Shown piece after piece: positions 30,801 to 42,800 of a stretch of 64,000 nt of DNA. Position 1 is the stretch's first letter. Each line of letters begins with the position of its first letter. A program made the translations under genes and the position numbers. A model generated the notes under the pieces. That model did no database searches. It was not told where the DNA came from and saw only the letters and a list, made by a program, of their open reading frames with translations. This stretch comes from Desmodesmus armatus. Lineage: Eukaryota; Chlorophyta; Chlorophyceae; Sphaeropleales; Scenedesmaceae. The DNA lies in the NCBI GenBank assembly GCA_007449985.2, contig VIIQ02000138.1:124001-188000 (forward strand), in the 5' to 3' direction.

Positions 30801-33800
30801 AAATGGGCTTTTGGAGCTGCCCTTGCAACTTCGGTTGCATGAGCAAGCCTTCGGAGGGGACCAATAGTGCTTCGCTAGGTGTAGGAGGCAAGGGGGAGGC
30901 AGGGAGTGGTAGCCCCCTAGCAGATATGAGGCTGTAGGCATGTGCACACTTCAGTGGCGGTGTCTCGTGGTGTTTTCGGTGGCTCAAATGGGCTTTTGGA
31001 GCTGCCCTTGCAACTTCGGTTGCATGAGCAAGCCTTCGGAGGGGACCAATAGTGCTTCGCTAGGTGTAGGAGGCAAGGGGGAGGCAGGGAGTGGCAGCCC
31101 CCTAGCAGATATGAGGCTGTAGGCATGTGCACACTTCAGTGGCGGTGTCTCGTGGTGTTTCGGTGGGCTCAAATGGGCTTTCGGAGCTGCCCTTGCAACT
31201 TCGGTTGCATGAGCAAGCCTTCGGAGGGGACCAATAGTGCTTCGCTAGGTGTAGGAGGCAAGGGGGAGGCAGGGAGTGGCAGCCCCCTAGCAGATATGAG
31301 GCTGTAGGCATGTGCACACTTCAGTGGCGGTGTCTCGTGGTGTTTTCGGTTGGCTCAAATGGGCTTTTGGAGCTGCCCTTGCAACTTCGGTTGCATGAGC
31401 AAGCCTTCGGAGGGGACCAATAGTGCTTCGCTAGGTGTAGGAGGCAAGGGGGAGGCAGGGAGTGGTAGCCCCCTAGCAGATATGAGGCTGTAGGCATGTG
31501 CACACTTCAGTGGCGGTGTCTCGTGGTGTTTTCGGTGGGCTCAAATGGGCTTTCGGAGCTGCCCTGGCAACTTCGGTTGCATGAGCAAGCCTTCGGAGGG
31601 GACCAATAGTGCTTCGCTAGGTGTAGGAGGCAAGGGGGAGGCAGGGAGTGGCAGCCCCCTAGCAGATATGAGGCTGTAGGCATGTGCACACTTCAGTGGC
31701 GGTGTCTCGTGGTGCTTTCGGTTGGCTCAAATGGGCTTTTGGAGCTGCCCTTGCAACTTCGGTTGCATGAGCAAGCCTTCGGAGGGGACCAATAGTGCTT
31801 CGCTAGGTGTAGGAGGCAAGGGGGAGGCAGGGAGTGGTAGCCCCCTAGCAGATATGAGGCTGTAGGCATGTGCACACTTCAGTGGCGGTGTCTCGTGGTG
31901 TTTTCGGTGGGCTCAAATGGGCTTTCGGAGCTGCCCTTGCAACTTCGGTTGCATGAGCAAGCCTTCGGAGGGGACCAATAGTGCTTCGCTAGGTGTAGGA
32001 GGCAAGGGGGAGGCAGGGAGTGGCAGCCCCCTAGCAGATATGAGGCTGTAGGCATGTGCACACTTCAGTGGCGGTGTCTCGTGGTGCTTTCGGTTGGCTC
32101 AAATGGGCTTTTGGAGCTGCCCTTGCAACTTCGGTTGCATGAGCAAGCCTTCGGAGGGGACCAATAGTGCTTCGCTAGGTGTAGGAGGCAAGGGGGAGGC
32201 AGGGAGTGGTAGCCCCCTAGCAGATATGAGGCTGTAGGCATGTGCACACTTCAGTGGCGGTGTCTCGTGGTGCTTTCGGTTGGCTCAAATGGGCTTTTGG
32301 AGCTGCCCTTGCAACTTCGGTTGCATGAGCAAGCCTTCGGAGGGGACCAATAGTGCTTCGCTAGGTGTAGGAGGCAAGGGGGAGGCAGGGAGTGGTAGCC
32401 CCCTAGCAGATATGAGGCTGTAGGCATGTGCACACTTCAGTGGCGGTGTCTCGTGGTGCTTTCGGTTGGCTCAAATGGGCTTTTGGAGCTGCCCTTGCAA
32501 CTTCGGTTGCATGAGCAAGCCTTCGGAGGGGACCAATAGTGCTTCGCTAGGTGTAGGAGGCAAGGGGGAGGCAGGGAGTGGTAGCCCCCTAGCAGATATG
32601 AGGCTGTAGGCATGTGCACACTTCAGTGGCGGTGTCTCGTGGTGTTTTCGGTGGGCTCAAATGGGCTTTTGGAGCTGCCCTGGCAACTTCGGTTGCATGA
32701 GCAAGCCTTCGGAGGGGACCAATAGTGCTTCGCTAGGTGTAGGAGGCAAGGGGGAGGCAGGGAGTGGCAGCCCCCTAGCAGATATGAGGCTGTAGGCATG
32801 TGCACACTTCAGTGGCGGTGTCTCGTGGTGTTTTCGGTGGGCTCAAATGGGCTTTCGGAGCTGCCCTTGCAACTTCGGTTGCATGAGCAAGCCTTCGGAG
32901 GGGACCAATAGTGCTTCGCTAGGTGTAGGAGGCAAGGGGGAGGCAGGGAGTGGTAGCCCCCTAGCAGATATGAGGCTGTAGGCATGTGCACACTTCAGTG
33001 GCGGTGTCTCGTGGTGTTTTCGGTGGGCTCAAATGGGCTTTCGGAGGTGCCCTTGCAACTTCGGTTGCATGAGCAAGCCTTCGGAGGGGACCAATAGTGC
33101 TTCGCTAGGTGTAGGAGGCAAGGGGGAGGCAGGGAGTGGCAGCCCCCTAGCAGATAAGAGGCTGTAGGCATGTGCACACTTCAGTGGCGGTGTCTCGTGG
33201 TGCTTTCGGTTGGCTCAAATGGGCTTTTGGAGCTGCCCTTGCAACTTCGGTTGCATGAGCAAGCCTTCGGAGGGGACCAATAGTGCTTCGCTAGGTGTAG
33301 GAGGCAAGGGGGAGGCAGGGAGTGGTAGCCCCCTAGCAGATATGAGGCTGTAGGCATGTGCACACTTCAGTGGCGGTGTCTCGTGGTGCTTTCGGTTGGC
33401 TCAAATGGGCTTTTGGAGCTGCCCTTGCAACTTCGGTTGCATGAGCAAGCCTTCGGAGGGGACCAATAGTGCTTCGCTAGGTGTAGGAGGCAAGGGGGAG
33501 GCAGGGAGTGGTAGCCCCCTAGCAGATATGAGGCTGTAGGCATGTGCACACTTCAGTGGCGGTGTCTCGTGGTGCTTTCGGTTGGCTCAAATGGGCTTTT
33601 GGAGCTGCCCTTGCAACTTCGGTTGCATGAGCAAGCCTTCGGAGGGGACCAATAGTGCTTCGCTAGGTGTAGGAGGCAAGGGGGAGGCAGGGAGTGGTAG
33701 CCCCCTAGCAGATATGAGGCTGTAGGCATGTGCACACTTCAGTGGCGGTGTCTCGTGGTGCTTTCGGTTGGCTCAAATGGGCTTTTGGAGCTGCCCTTGC

Positions 33801-36800
33801 AACTTCGGTTGCATGAGCAAGCCTTCGGAGGGGACCAATAGTGCTTCGCTAGGTGTAGGAGGCAAGGGGGAGGCAGGGAGTGGTAGCCCCCTAGCAGATA
33901 TGAGGCTGTAGGCATGTGCACACTTCAGTGGCGGTGTCTCGTGGTGCTTTCGGTTGGCTCAAATGGGCTTTTGGAGCTGCCCTTGCAACTTCGGTTGCAT
34001 GAGCAAGCCTTCGGAGGGGACCAATAGTGCTTCGCTAGGTGTAGGAGGCAAGGGGGAGGCAGGGAGTGGCAGCCCCCTAGCAGATATGAGGCTGTAGGCA
34101 TGTGCACACTTCAGTGGCGGTGTCTCGTGGTGTTTTCGGTGGGCTCAAATGGGCTTTCGGAGGTGCCCTGGCAACTTCGGTTGCATGAGCAAGCCTTCGG
34201 AGGGGACCAATAGTGCTTCGCTAGGTGTAGGAGGCAAGGGGGAGGCAGGGAGTGGCAGCCCCCTAGCAGATAAGAGGCTGTAGGCATGTGCACACTTCAG
34301 TGGCGGTGTCTCGTGGTGTTTTCGGTGGGCTCAAATGGGCTTTCGGAGGTGCCCTTGCAACTTCGGTTGCATGAGCAAGCCTTCGGAGGGGACCAATAGT
34401 GCTTCGCTAGGTGTAGGAGGCAAGGGGGAGGCAGGGAGTGGTAGCCCCCTAGCAGATATGAGGCTGTAGGCATGTGCACACTTCAGTGGCGGTGTCTCGT
34501 GGTGTTTTCGGTGGGCTCAAATGGGCTTTCGGAGGTGCCCTTGCAACTTCGGTTGCATGAGCAAGCCTTCGGAGGGGACCAATAGTGCTTCGCTAGGTGT
34601 AGGAGGCAAGGGGGAGGCAGGGAGTGGCAGCCCCCTAGCAGATATGAGGCTGTAGGCATGTGCACACTTCAGTGGCGGTGTCTCGTGGTGCTTTCGGTTG
34701 GCTCAAATGGGCTTTTGGAGCTGCCCTTGCAACTTCGGTTGCATGAGCAAGCCTTCGGAGGGGACCAATAGTGCTTCGCTAGGTGTAGGAGGCAAGGGGG
34801 AGGCAGGGAGTGGTAGCCCCCTAGCAGATATGAGGCTGTAGGCATGTGCACACTTCAGTGGCGGTGTCTCGTGGTGCTTTCGGTTGGCTCAAATGGGCTT
34901 TTGGAGCTGCCCTTGCAACTTCGGTTGCATGAGCAAGCCTTCGGAGGGGACCAATAGTGCTTCGCTAGGTGTAGGAGGCAAGGGGGAGGCAGGGAGTGGT
35001 AGCCCCCTAGCAGATATGAGGCTGTAGGCATGTGCACACTTCAGTGGCGGTGTCTCGTGGTGCTTTCGGTTGGCTCAAATGGGCTTTCGGAGCTGCCCTT
35101 GCAACTTCGGTTGCATGAGCAAGCCTTCGGAGGGGACCAATAGTGCTTCGCTAGGTGTAGGAGGCAAGGGGGAGGCAGGGAGTGGTAGCCCCCTAGCAGA
35201 TATGAGGCTGTAGGCATGTGCACACTTCAGTGGCGGTGTCTCGTGGTGCTTTCGGTTGGCTCAAATGGGCTTTTGGAGCTGCCCTTGCAACTTCGGTTGC
35301 ATGAGCAAGCCTTCGGAGGGGACCAATAGTGCTTCGCTAGGTGTAGGAGGCAAGGGGGAGGCAGGGAGTGGCAGCCCCCTAGCAGATATGAGGCTGTAGG
35401 CATGTGCACACTTCAGTGGCGGTGTCTCGTGGTGCTTTCGGTTGGCTCAAATGGGCTTTTGGAGCTGCCCTTGCAACTTCGGTTGCATGAGCAAGCCTTC
35501 GGAGGGGACCAATAGTGCTTCGCTAGGTGTAGGAGGCAAGGGGGAGGCAGGGAGTGGCAGCCCCCTAGCAGATATGAGGCTGTAGGCATGTGCACACTTC
35601 AGTGGCGGTGTCTCGTGGTGCTTTCGGTTGGCTCAAATGGGCTTTTGGAGCTGCCCTTGCAACTTCGGTTGCATGAGCAAGCCTTCGGAGGGGACCAATA
35701 GTGCTTCGCTAGGTGTAGGAGGCAAGGGGGAGGCAGGGAGTGGTAGCCCCCTAGCAGATATGAGGCTGTAGGCATGTGCACACTTCAGTGGCGGTGTCTC
35801 GTGGTGCTTTCGGTTGGCTCAAATGGGCTTTTGGAGCTGCCCTTGCAACTTCGGTTGCATGAGCAAGCCTTCGGAGGGGACCAATAGTGCTTCGCTAGGT
35901 GTAGGAGGCAAGGGGGAGGCAGGGAGTGGTAGCCCCCTAGCAGATATGAGGCTGTAGGCATGTGCACACTTCAGTGGCGGTGTCTCGTGGTGCTTTCGGT
36001 TGGCTCAAATGGGCTTTTGGAGCTGCCCTTGCAACTTCGGTTGCATGAGCAAGCCTTCGGAGGGGACCAATAGTGCTTCGCTAGGTGTAGGAGGCAAGGG
36101 GGAGGCAGGGAGTGGCAGCCCCCTAGCAGATATGAGGCTGTAGGCATGTGCACACTTCAGTGGCGGTGTCTCGTGGTGTTTTCGGTGGCTCAAATGGGCT
36201 TTCGGAGCTGCCCTTGCAACTTCGGTTGCATGAGCAAGCCTTCGGAGGGGACCAATAGTGCTTCGCTAGGTGTAGGAGGCAAGGGGGAGGCAGGGAGTGG
36301 TAGCCCCCTAGCAGATATGAGGCTGTAGGCATGTGCACACTTCAGTGGCGGTGTCTCGTGGTGTTTTCGGTGGCTCAAATGGGCTTTCGGAGCTGCCCTG
36401 GCAACTTCGGTTGCATGAGCAAGCCTTCGGAGGGGACCAATAGTGGTTCGCTAGGTGTAGGAGGCAAGGGGGAGGCAGGGAGTGGCAGCCCCCTAGCAGA
36501 TATGAGGCTGTAGGCATGTGCACACTTCAGTGGCGGTGTCTCGTGGTGTTTTCGGTGGGCTCAAATGGGCTTTCGGAGCTGCCCTGGCAACTTCGGTTGC
36601 ATGAGCAAGCCTTCGGAGGGGACCAATAGTGCTTCGCTAGGTGTAGGAGGCAAGGGGGAGGCAGGGAGTGGCAGCCCCCTAGCAGATATGAGGCTGTAGG
36701 CATGTGCACACTTCAGTGGCGGTGTCTCGTGGTGTTTTCGGTTGGCTCAAATGGGCTTTCGGAGCTGCCCTTGCAACTTCGGTTGCATGAGCAAGCCTTC

Positions 36801-39800
36801 GGAGGGGACCAATAGTGGTTCGCTAGGTGTAGGAGGCAAGGGGGAGGCAGGGAGTGGTAGCCCCCTAGCAGATATGAGGCTGTAGGCATGTGCACACTTC
36901 AGTGGCGGTGTCTCGTGGTGTTTTCGGTGGGCTCAAATGGGCTTTCGGAGGTGCCCTGGCAACTTCGGTTGCATGAGCAAGCCTTCGGAGGGGACCAATA
37001 GTGCTTCGCTAGGTGTAGGAGGCAAGGGGGAGGCAGGGAGTGGCAGCCCCCTAGCAGATATGAGGCTGTAGGCATGTGCACACTTCAGTGGCAGTGTCTC
37101 GTGGTGTTTTCGGTGGGCTCAAATGGGCTTTCGGAGCTGCCCTGGCAACTTCGGTTGCATGAGCAAGCCTTCGGAGGGGACCAATAGTGCTTCGCTAGGT
37201 GTAGGAGGCAAGGGGAGGCAGGGAGTGGCAGCCCCCTAGCAGATATGAGGCTGTAGGCATGTGCACACTTCAGTGGCGGTGTCTCGTGGTGTTTTCGGTT
37301 GGCTCAAATGGGCTTTTGGAGCTGCCCTTGCAACTTCGGTTGCATGAGCAAGCCTTCGGAGGGGACCAATAGTGCTTCGCTAGGTGTAGGAGGCAAGGGG
37401 GAGGCAGGGAGTGGTAGCCCCCTAGCAGATATGAGGCTGTAGGCATGTGCACACTTCAGTGGCGGTGTCTCGTGGTGCTTTCGGTTGGCTCAAATGGGCT
37501 TTTGGAGCTGCCCTTGCAACTTCGGTTGCATGAGCAAGCCTTCGGAGGGGACCAATAGTGCTTCGCTAGGTGTAGGAGGCAAGGGGGAGGCAGGGAGTGG
37601 TAGCCCCCTAGCAGATATGAGGCTGTAGGCATGTGCACACTTCAGTGGCGGTGTCTCGTGGTGTTTTCGGTTGGCTCAAATGGGCTTTCGGAGCTGCCCT
37701 TGCAACTTCGGTTGCATGAGCAAGCCTTCGGAGGGGACCAATAGTGCTTCGCTAGGTGTAGGAGGCAAGGGGGGGCAGGGAGTGGCAGCCCCCTAGCAGA
37801 TATGAGGCTGTAGGCATGTGCACACTTCAGTGGCGGTGTCTCGTGGTGCTTTCGGTTGGCTCAAATGGGCTTTTGGAGCTGCCCTTGCAACTTCGGTTGC
37901 ATGAGCAAGCCTTCGGAGGGGACCAATAGTGCTTCGCTAGGTGTAGGAGGCAAGGGGGAGGCAGGGAGTGGTAGCCCCCTAGCAGATATGAGGCTGTAGG
38001 CATGTGCACACTTCAGTGGCGGTGTCTCGTGGTGCTTTCGGTTGGCTCAAATGGGCTTTTGGAGCTGCCCTTGCAACTTCGGTTGCATGAGCAAGCCTTC
38101 GGAGGGGACCAATAGTGCTTCGCTAGGTGTAGGAGGCAAGGGGGAGGCAGGGAGTGGCAGCCCCCTAGCAGATATGAGGCTGTAGGCATGTGCACACTTC
38201 AGTGGCGGTGTCTCGTGGTGCTTTCGGTTGGCTCAAATGGGCTTTTGGAGCTGCCCTTGCAACTTCGGTTGCATGAGCAAGCCTTCGGAGGGGACCAATA
38301 GTGCTTCGCTAGGTGTAGGAGGCAAGGGGGAGGCAGGGAGTGGTAGCCCCCTAGCAGATATGAGGCTGTAGGCATGTGCACACTTCAGTGGCGGTGTCTC
38401 GTGGTGTTTTCGGTGGGCTCAAATGGGCTTTCGGAGCTGCCCTTGCAACTTCGGTTGCATGAGCAAGCCTTCGGAGGGGACCAATAGTGCTTCGCTAGGT
38501 GTAGGAGGCAAGGGGGAGGCAGGGAGTGGTAGCCCCCTAGCAGATATGAGGCTGTAGGCATGTGCACACTTCAGTGGCGGTGTCTCGTGGTGTTTTCGGT
38601 TGGCTCAAATGGGCTTTTGGAGCTGCCCTGGCAACTTCGGTTGCATGAGCAAGCCTTCGGAGGGGACCAATAGTGCTTCGCTAGGTGTAGGAGGCAAGGG
38701 GGAGGCAGGGAGTGGCAGCCCCCTAGCAGATATGAGGCTGTAGGCATGTGCACACTTCAGTGGCGGTGTCTCGTGGTGTTTTCGGTGGGCTCAAATGGGC
38801 TTTTGGAGCTGCCCTTGCAACTTCGGTTGCATGAGCAAGCCTTCGGAGGGGACCAATAGTGCTTCGCTAGGTGTAGGAGGCAAGGGGGAGGCAGGGAGTG
38901 GTAGCCCCCTAGCAGATATGAGGCTGTAGGCATGTGCACACTTCAGTGGCGGTGTCTCGTGGTGCTTTCGGTGGGCTCAAATGGGCTTTCGGAGGTGCCC
39001 TTGCAACTTCGGTTGCATGAGCAAGCCTTCGGAGGGGACCAATAGTGGTTCGCTAGGTGTAGGAGGCAAGGGGGAGGCAGGGAGTGGCAGCCCCCTAGCA
39101 GATATGAGGCTGTAGGCATGTGCACACTTCAGTGGCGGTGTCTCGTGGTGTTTTCGGTGGGCTCAAATGGGCTTTCGGAGGTGCCCTTGCAACTTCGGTT
39201 GCATGAGCAAGCCTTCGGAGGGGACCAATAGTGGTTCGCTAGGTGTAGAGGCAAGGGGAGGCAGGGAGTGGCAGCCCCCTAGCAGATATGAGGCTGTAGG
39301 CATGTGCACACTTCAGTGGCAGTGTCTTGTGGTGTTTTCGGTTGGCTCAAATGGGCTTTTGGAGCTGCCCTTGCAACTTCGGTTGCATGAGCAAGCCTTC
39401 GGAGGGGACCAATAGTGCTTCGCTAGGTGTAGGAGGCAAGGGGGAGGCAGGGAGTGGTAGCCCCCTAGCAGATATGAGGCTGTAGGCATGTGCACACTTC
39501 AGTGGCGGTGTCTCGTGGTGTTTTCGGTGGGCTCAAATGGGCTTTCGGAGGTGCCCTGGCAACTTCGGTTGCATGAGCAAGCCTTCGGAGGGGACCAATA
39601 GTGGTTCGCCAGGTGTAGGAGGCAAGGGGGAGGCAGGGAGTGGCAGCCCCCTAGCAGATAAGAGGCTGTAGGCATGTGCATACTTCAGTGGCAGTGTCTC
39701 GTGGTGTTTTCGGTGGGCTCAAATGGGCTTTCGGAGGTGCCCTGGCAACTTCGGTTGCATGAGCAAGCCTTCGGAGGGGACCAATAGTGGTTCGCTAGGT

Positions 39801-42800
39801 GTAGAGGCAAAGGGGGAGGCAGGGAGTGGCAGCCCCCTAGCAGATATGAGGCTGTAGGCATGTGCACACTTCAGTGGCAGTGTCTTGTGGTGTTTCGGTT
39901 GGCTCAAATGGGCTTTTGGAGCTGCCCTTGCAACTTCGGTTGCATGAGCAAGCCTTCGGAGGGGACCAATAGTGCTTCGCTAGGTGTAGGAGGCAAGGGG
40001 GGGCAGGGAGTGGCAGCCCCCTAGCAGATATGAGGCTGTAGGCATGTGCACACTTCAGTGGCGGTGTCTCGTGGTGCTTTCGGTTGGCTCAAATGGGCTT
40101 TTGGAGCTGCCCTTGCAACTTCGGTTGCATGAGCAAGCCTTCGGAGGGGACCAATAGTGCTTCGCTAGGTGTAGGAGGCAAGGGGGAGGCAGGGAGTGGT
40201 AGCCCCCTAGCAGATATGAGGCTGTAGGCATGTTCACACTTCAGTGGCGGTGTCGTGTGGTATTTCGGTTGGCTCAAATGGGCTTTTGGAGCTGCCCTGG
40301 CAACTTCGGTTGCATGAGCAAGCCTTCGGAGGGGACCAATAGTGCTTCGCTAGGTGTAGGAGGCAAGGGGGGGCAGGGAGTGGCAGCCCCCTAGCAGATA
40401 AGAGGCTGTAGGCATGTGCACACTTCAGTGGCGGTGTCTCGTGGTGCTTTCAGTTGGCTCAAATGGGCTTTTGGAGCTGCCCTTGCAACTTCGGTTGCAT
40501 GAGCAAGCCTTCGGAGGGGACCAATAGTGTTTCGCTAGGTGTAGGAGGCAAGGGGGAGGCAGGGAGTGGTAGCCCCCTAGCAGATATGAGGTTGTAGGCA
40601 TGTGCACACTTCAGTGGCGGTGTCTCGTGGTGTTTTTGGTGGCTCAAATGGGCTTTTGGAGCTGCCCTTGCAACTTCGGTTGCATGAGCAAGCCTTCGGA
40701 GGGGACCAATAGTGCTTCGCTAGGTGATGGAGGCAAGGGGGGGCAGGGAGTGGCAGCCCCCTAGCAGATAAGAGGCTGTAGGCATGTGCACACTTCAGTG
40801 GCGGTGTCTCGTGGTGCTTTCAGTTGGCTCAAATGGGCTTTTGGAGCTGCCCTTGCAACTTCGGTTGCATGAGCAAGCCTTCGGAGGGGACCAATAGTGC
40901 TTCGCTAGGTGTAGGAGGCAAGGGGGAGGCAGGGAGTGGTAGCCCCCTAGCAGATATGAGGCTGTAGGCATGTGCACACTTCAGTGGCAGTGTCTTGTGG
41001 TGTTTTCGGTGGGCTCAAATGGGCTTTCGGAGCTGCCCTTGCAACTTCGGTTGCATGAGCAAGCCTTCGGAGGGGACCAATAGTGCTTCGCTAGGTGTAG
41101 GAGGCAAGGGGGAGGCAGGGAGTGGCAGCCCCCTAGCAGATATGAGGCTGTAGGCATGTGCACACTTCAGTGGCGTGTCTCGTGGTGTTTCGGTTGGCTC
41201 AAATGGGCTTTTGGAGCTGCCCTGGCAACTTCGGTTGCATGTCCAAGCCTTCGGAGGGGACCAATAGTGTTTCGCTAGGTGTTGGAGGCAAGGGGGAGGC
41301 AGGGAGTGGCAGCCCCCTAGCAGATAAGAGGCTGTAGGCATGTGCACACTTCAGTGGCGGTGTCTCGTGGTGCTTTCGGTGGCTCAAATGGGCTTTTGGA
41401 GCTGCCCTTGCAACTTCGGTTGCATGAGCAAGCCTTCGGAGGGGACCAATAGTGCTTCGCTAGGTGTAGGAGGCAAGGGGGAGGCAGGGAGTGGTAGCCC
41501 CCTAGCAGATATGAGGCTGTAGGCATGTGCACACTTCAGTGGCGGTGTCTCGTGGTGCTTTCGGTTGGCTCAAATGGGCTTTTGGAGCTGCCCTTGCAAC
41601 TTCGGTTGCATGAGCAAGCCTTCGGAGGGGACCAATAGTGCTTCGCTAGGTGTAGAGGTAAAGGGGAGGCAGGGAGTGGCAGCCCCCTAGCAGATATGAG
41701 GCTGTAGGCATGTGCACACTTCAGTGGCGGTGTCTCGTGGTGCTTTCGGTTGGCTCAAATGGGCTTTTGGAGCTGCCCTTGCAACTTCGGTTGCATGAGC
41801 AAGCCTTCGGAGGGGACCAATAGTGCTTCGCTAGGTGTAGGAGGCAAGGGGGAGGCAGGGAGTGGCAGCCCCCTAGCAGATAAGAGGCTGTAGGCATGTG
41901 CACACTTCAGTGGCGGTGTCTCGTGGTGCTTTCGGTTGGCTCAAATGGGCTTTCGGAGCTGTCCTTGCAACTTCGGTTGCATGAGCAAGCCTTCGGAGGG
42001 GACCAATAGTGCTTCGCTAGGTGTAGGAGGCAAGGGGGAGGCAGGGAGTGGTAGCCCCCTAGCAGATATGAGGCTGTAGGCATGTGCACACTTCAGTGGC
42101 AGTGTCTTGTGGTGTTTTCGGTGGGCTTAAATGGGCTTTCGGAGCTGCCCTTGCAACTTCGGTTGCATGAGCAAGCCTTCGGAGGGGACCAATAGTGCTT
42201 CGCTAGGTGTAGGAGGCAAGGGGGAGGCAGGGAGTGGCAGCCCCCTAGCAGATATGAGGCTGTAGGCATGTTCACACTTCAGTGGCAGTGTCTTGTGGTG
42301 TTTTCGGTGGCTCAAATGGGCTTTTGGAGCTGCCCTGGCAACTTCGGTTGCATGTCCAAGCCTTCGGAGGGGACCAATAGTGTTCGCTAGGTGTGGAGGC
42401 AAGGGGGGGACAGGGAGTGGCAGCCCCCTAGCAGATAAGAGGCTGTAGGCATGTGCACACTTCAGTGGCGGTGTCTCGTGGTGCTTTCAGTTGCTCAAAT
42501 GGGCTTTTGGAGCTGCCCTTGCAACTTCGGTTGCATGAGCAAGCCTTCGGAGGGGACCAATAGTGCTTCGCTAGGTGTAGGAGGCAAGGGGGAGGCAGGG
42601 AGTGGTAGCCCCCTAGCAGATATGAGGCTGTAGGCATGTGCACACTTCAGTGGCGCTGTCTCGTGGTGCTTTCGGTTGGCTCAAATGGGCTTTTGGAGCT
42701 GCCCTTGCAACTTCGGTTGCATGAGCAAGCCTTCGGAGGGGACCAATAGTGCTTCGCTAGGTGTAGAGGCAAAGGGGAGGCAGGGAGTGGCAGCCCCCTA

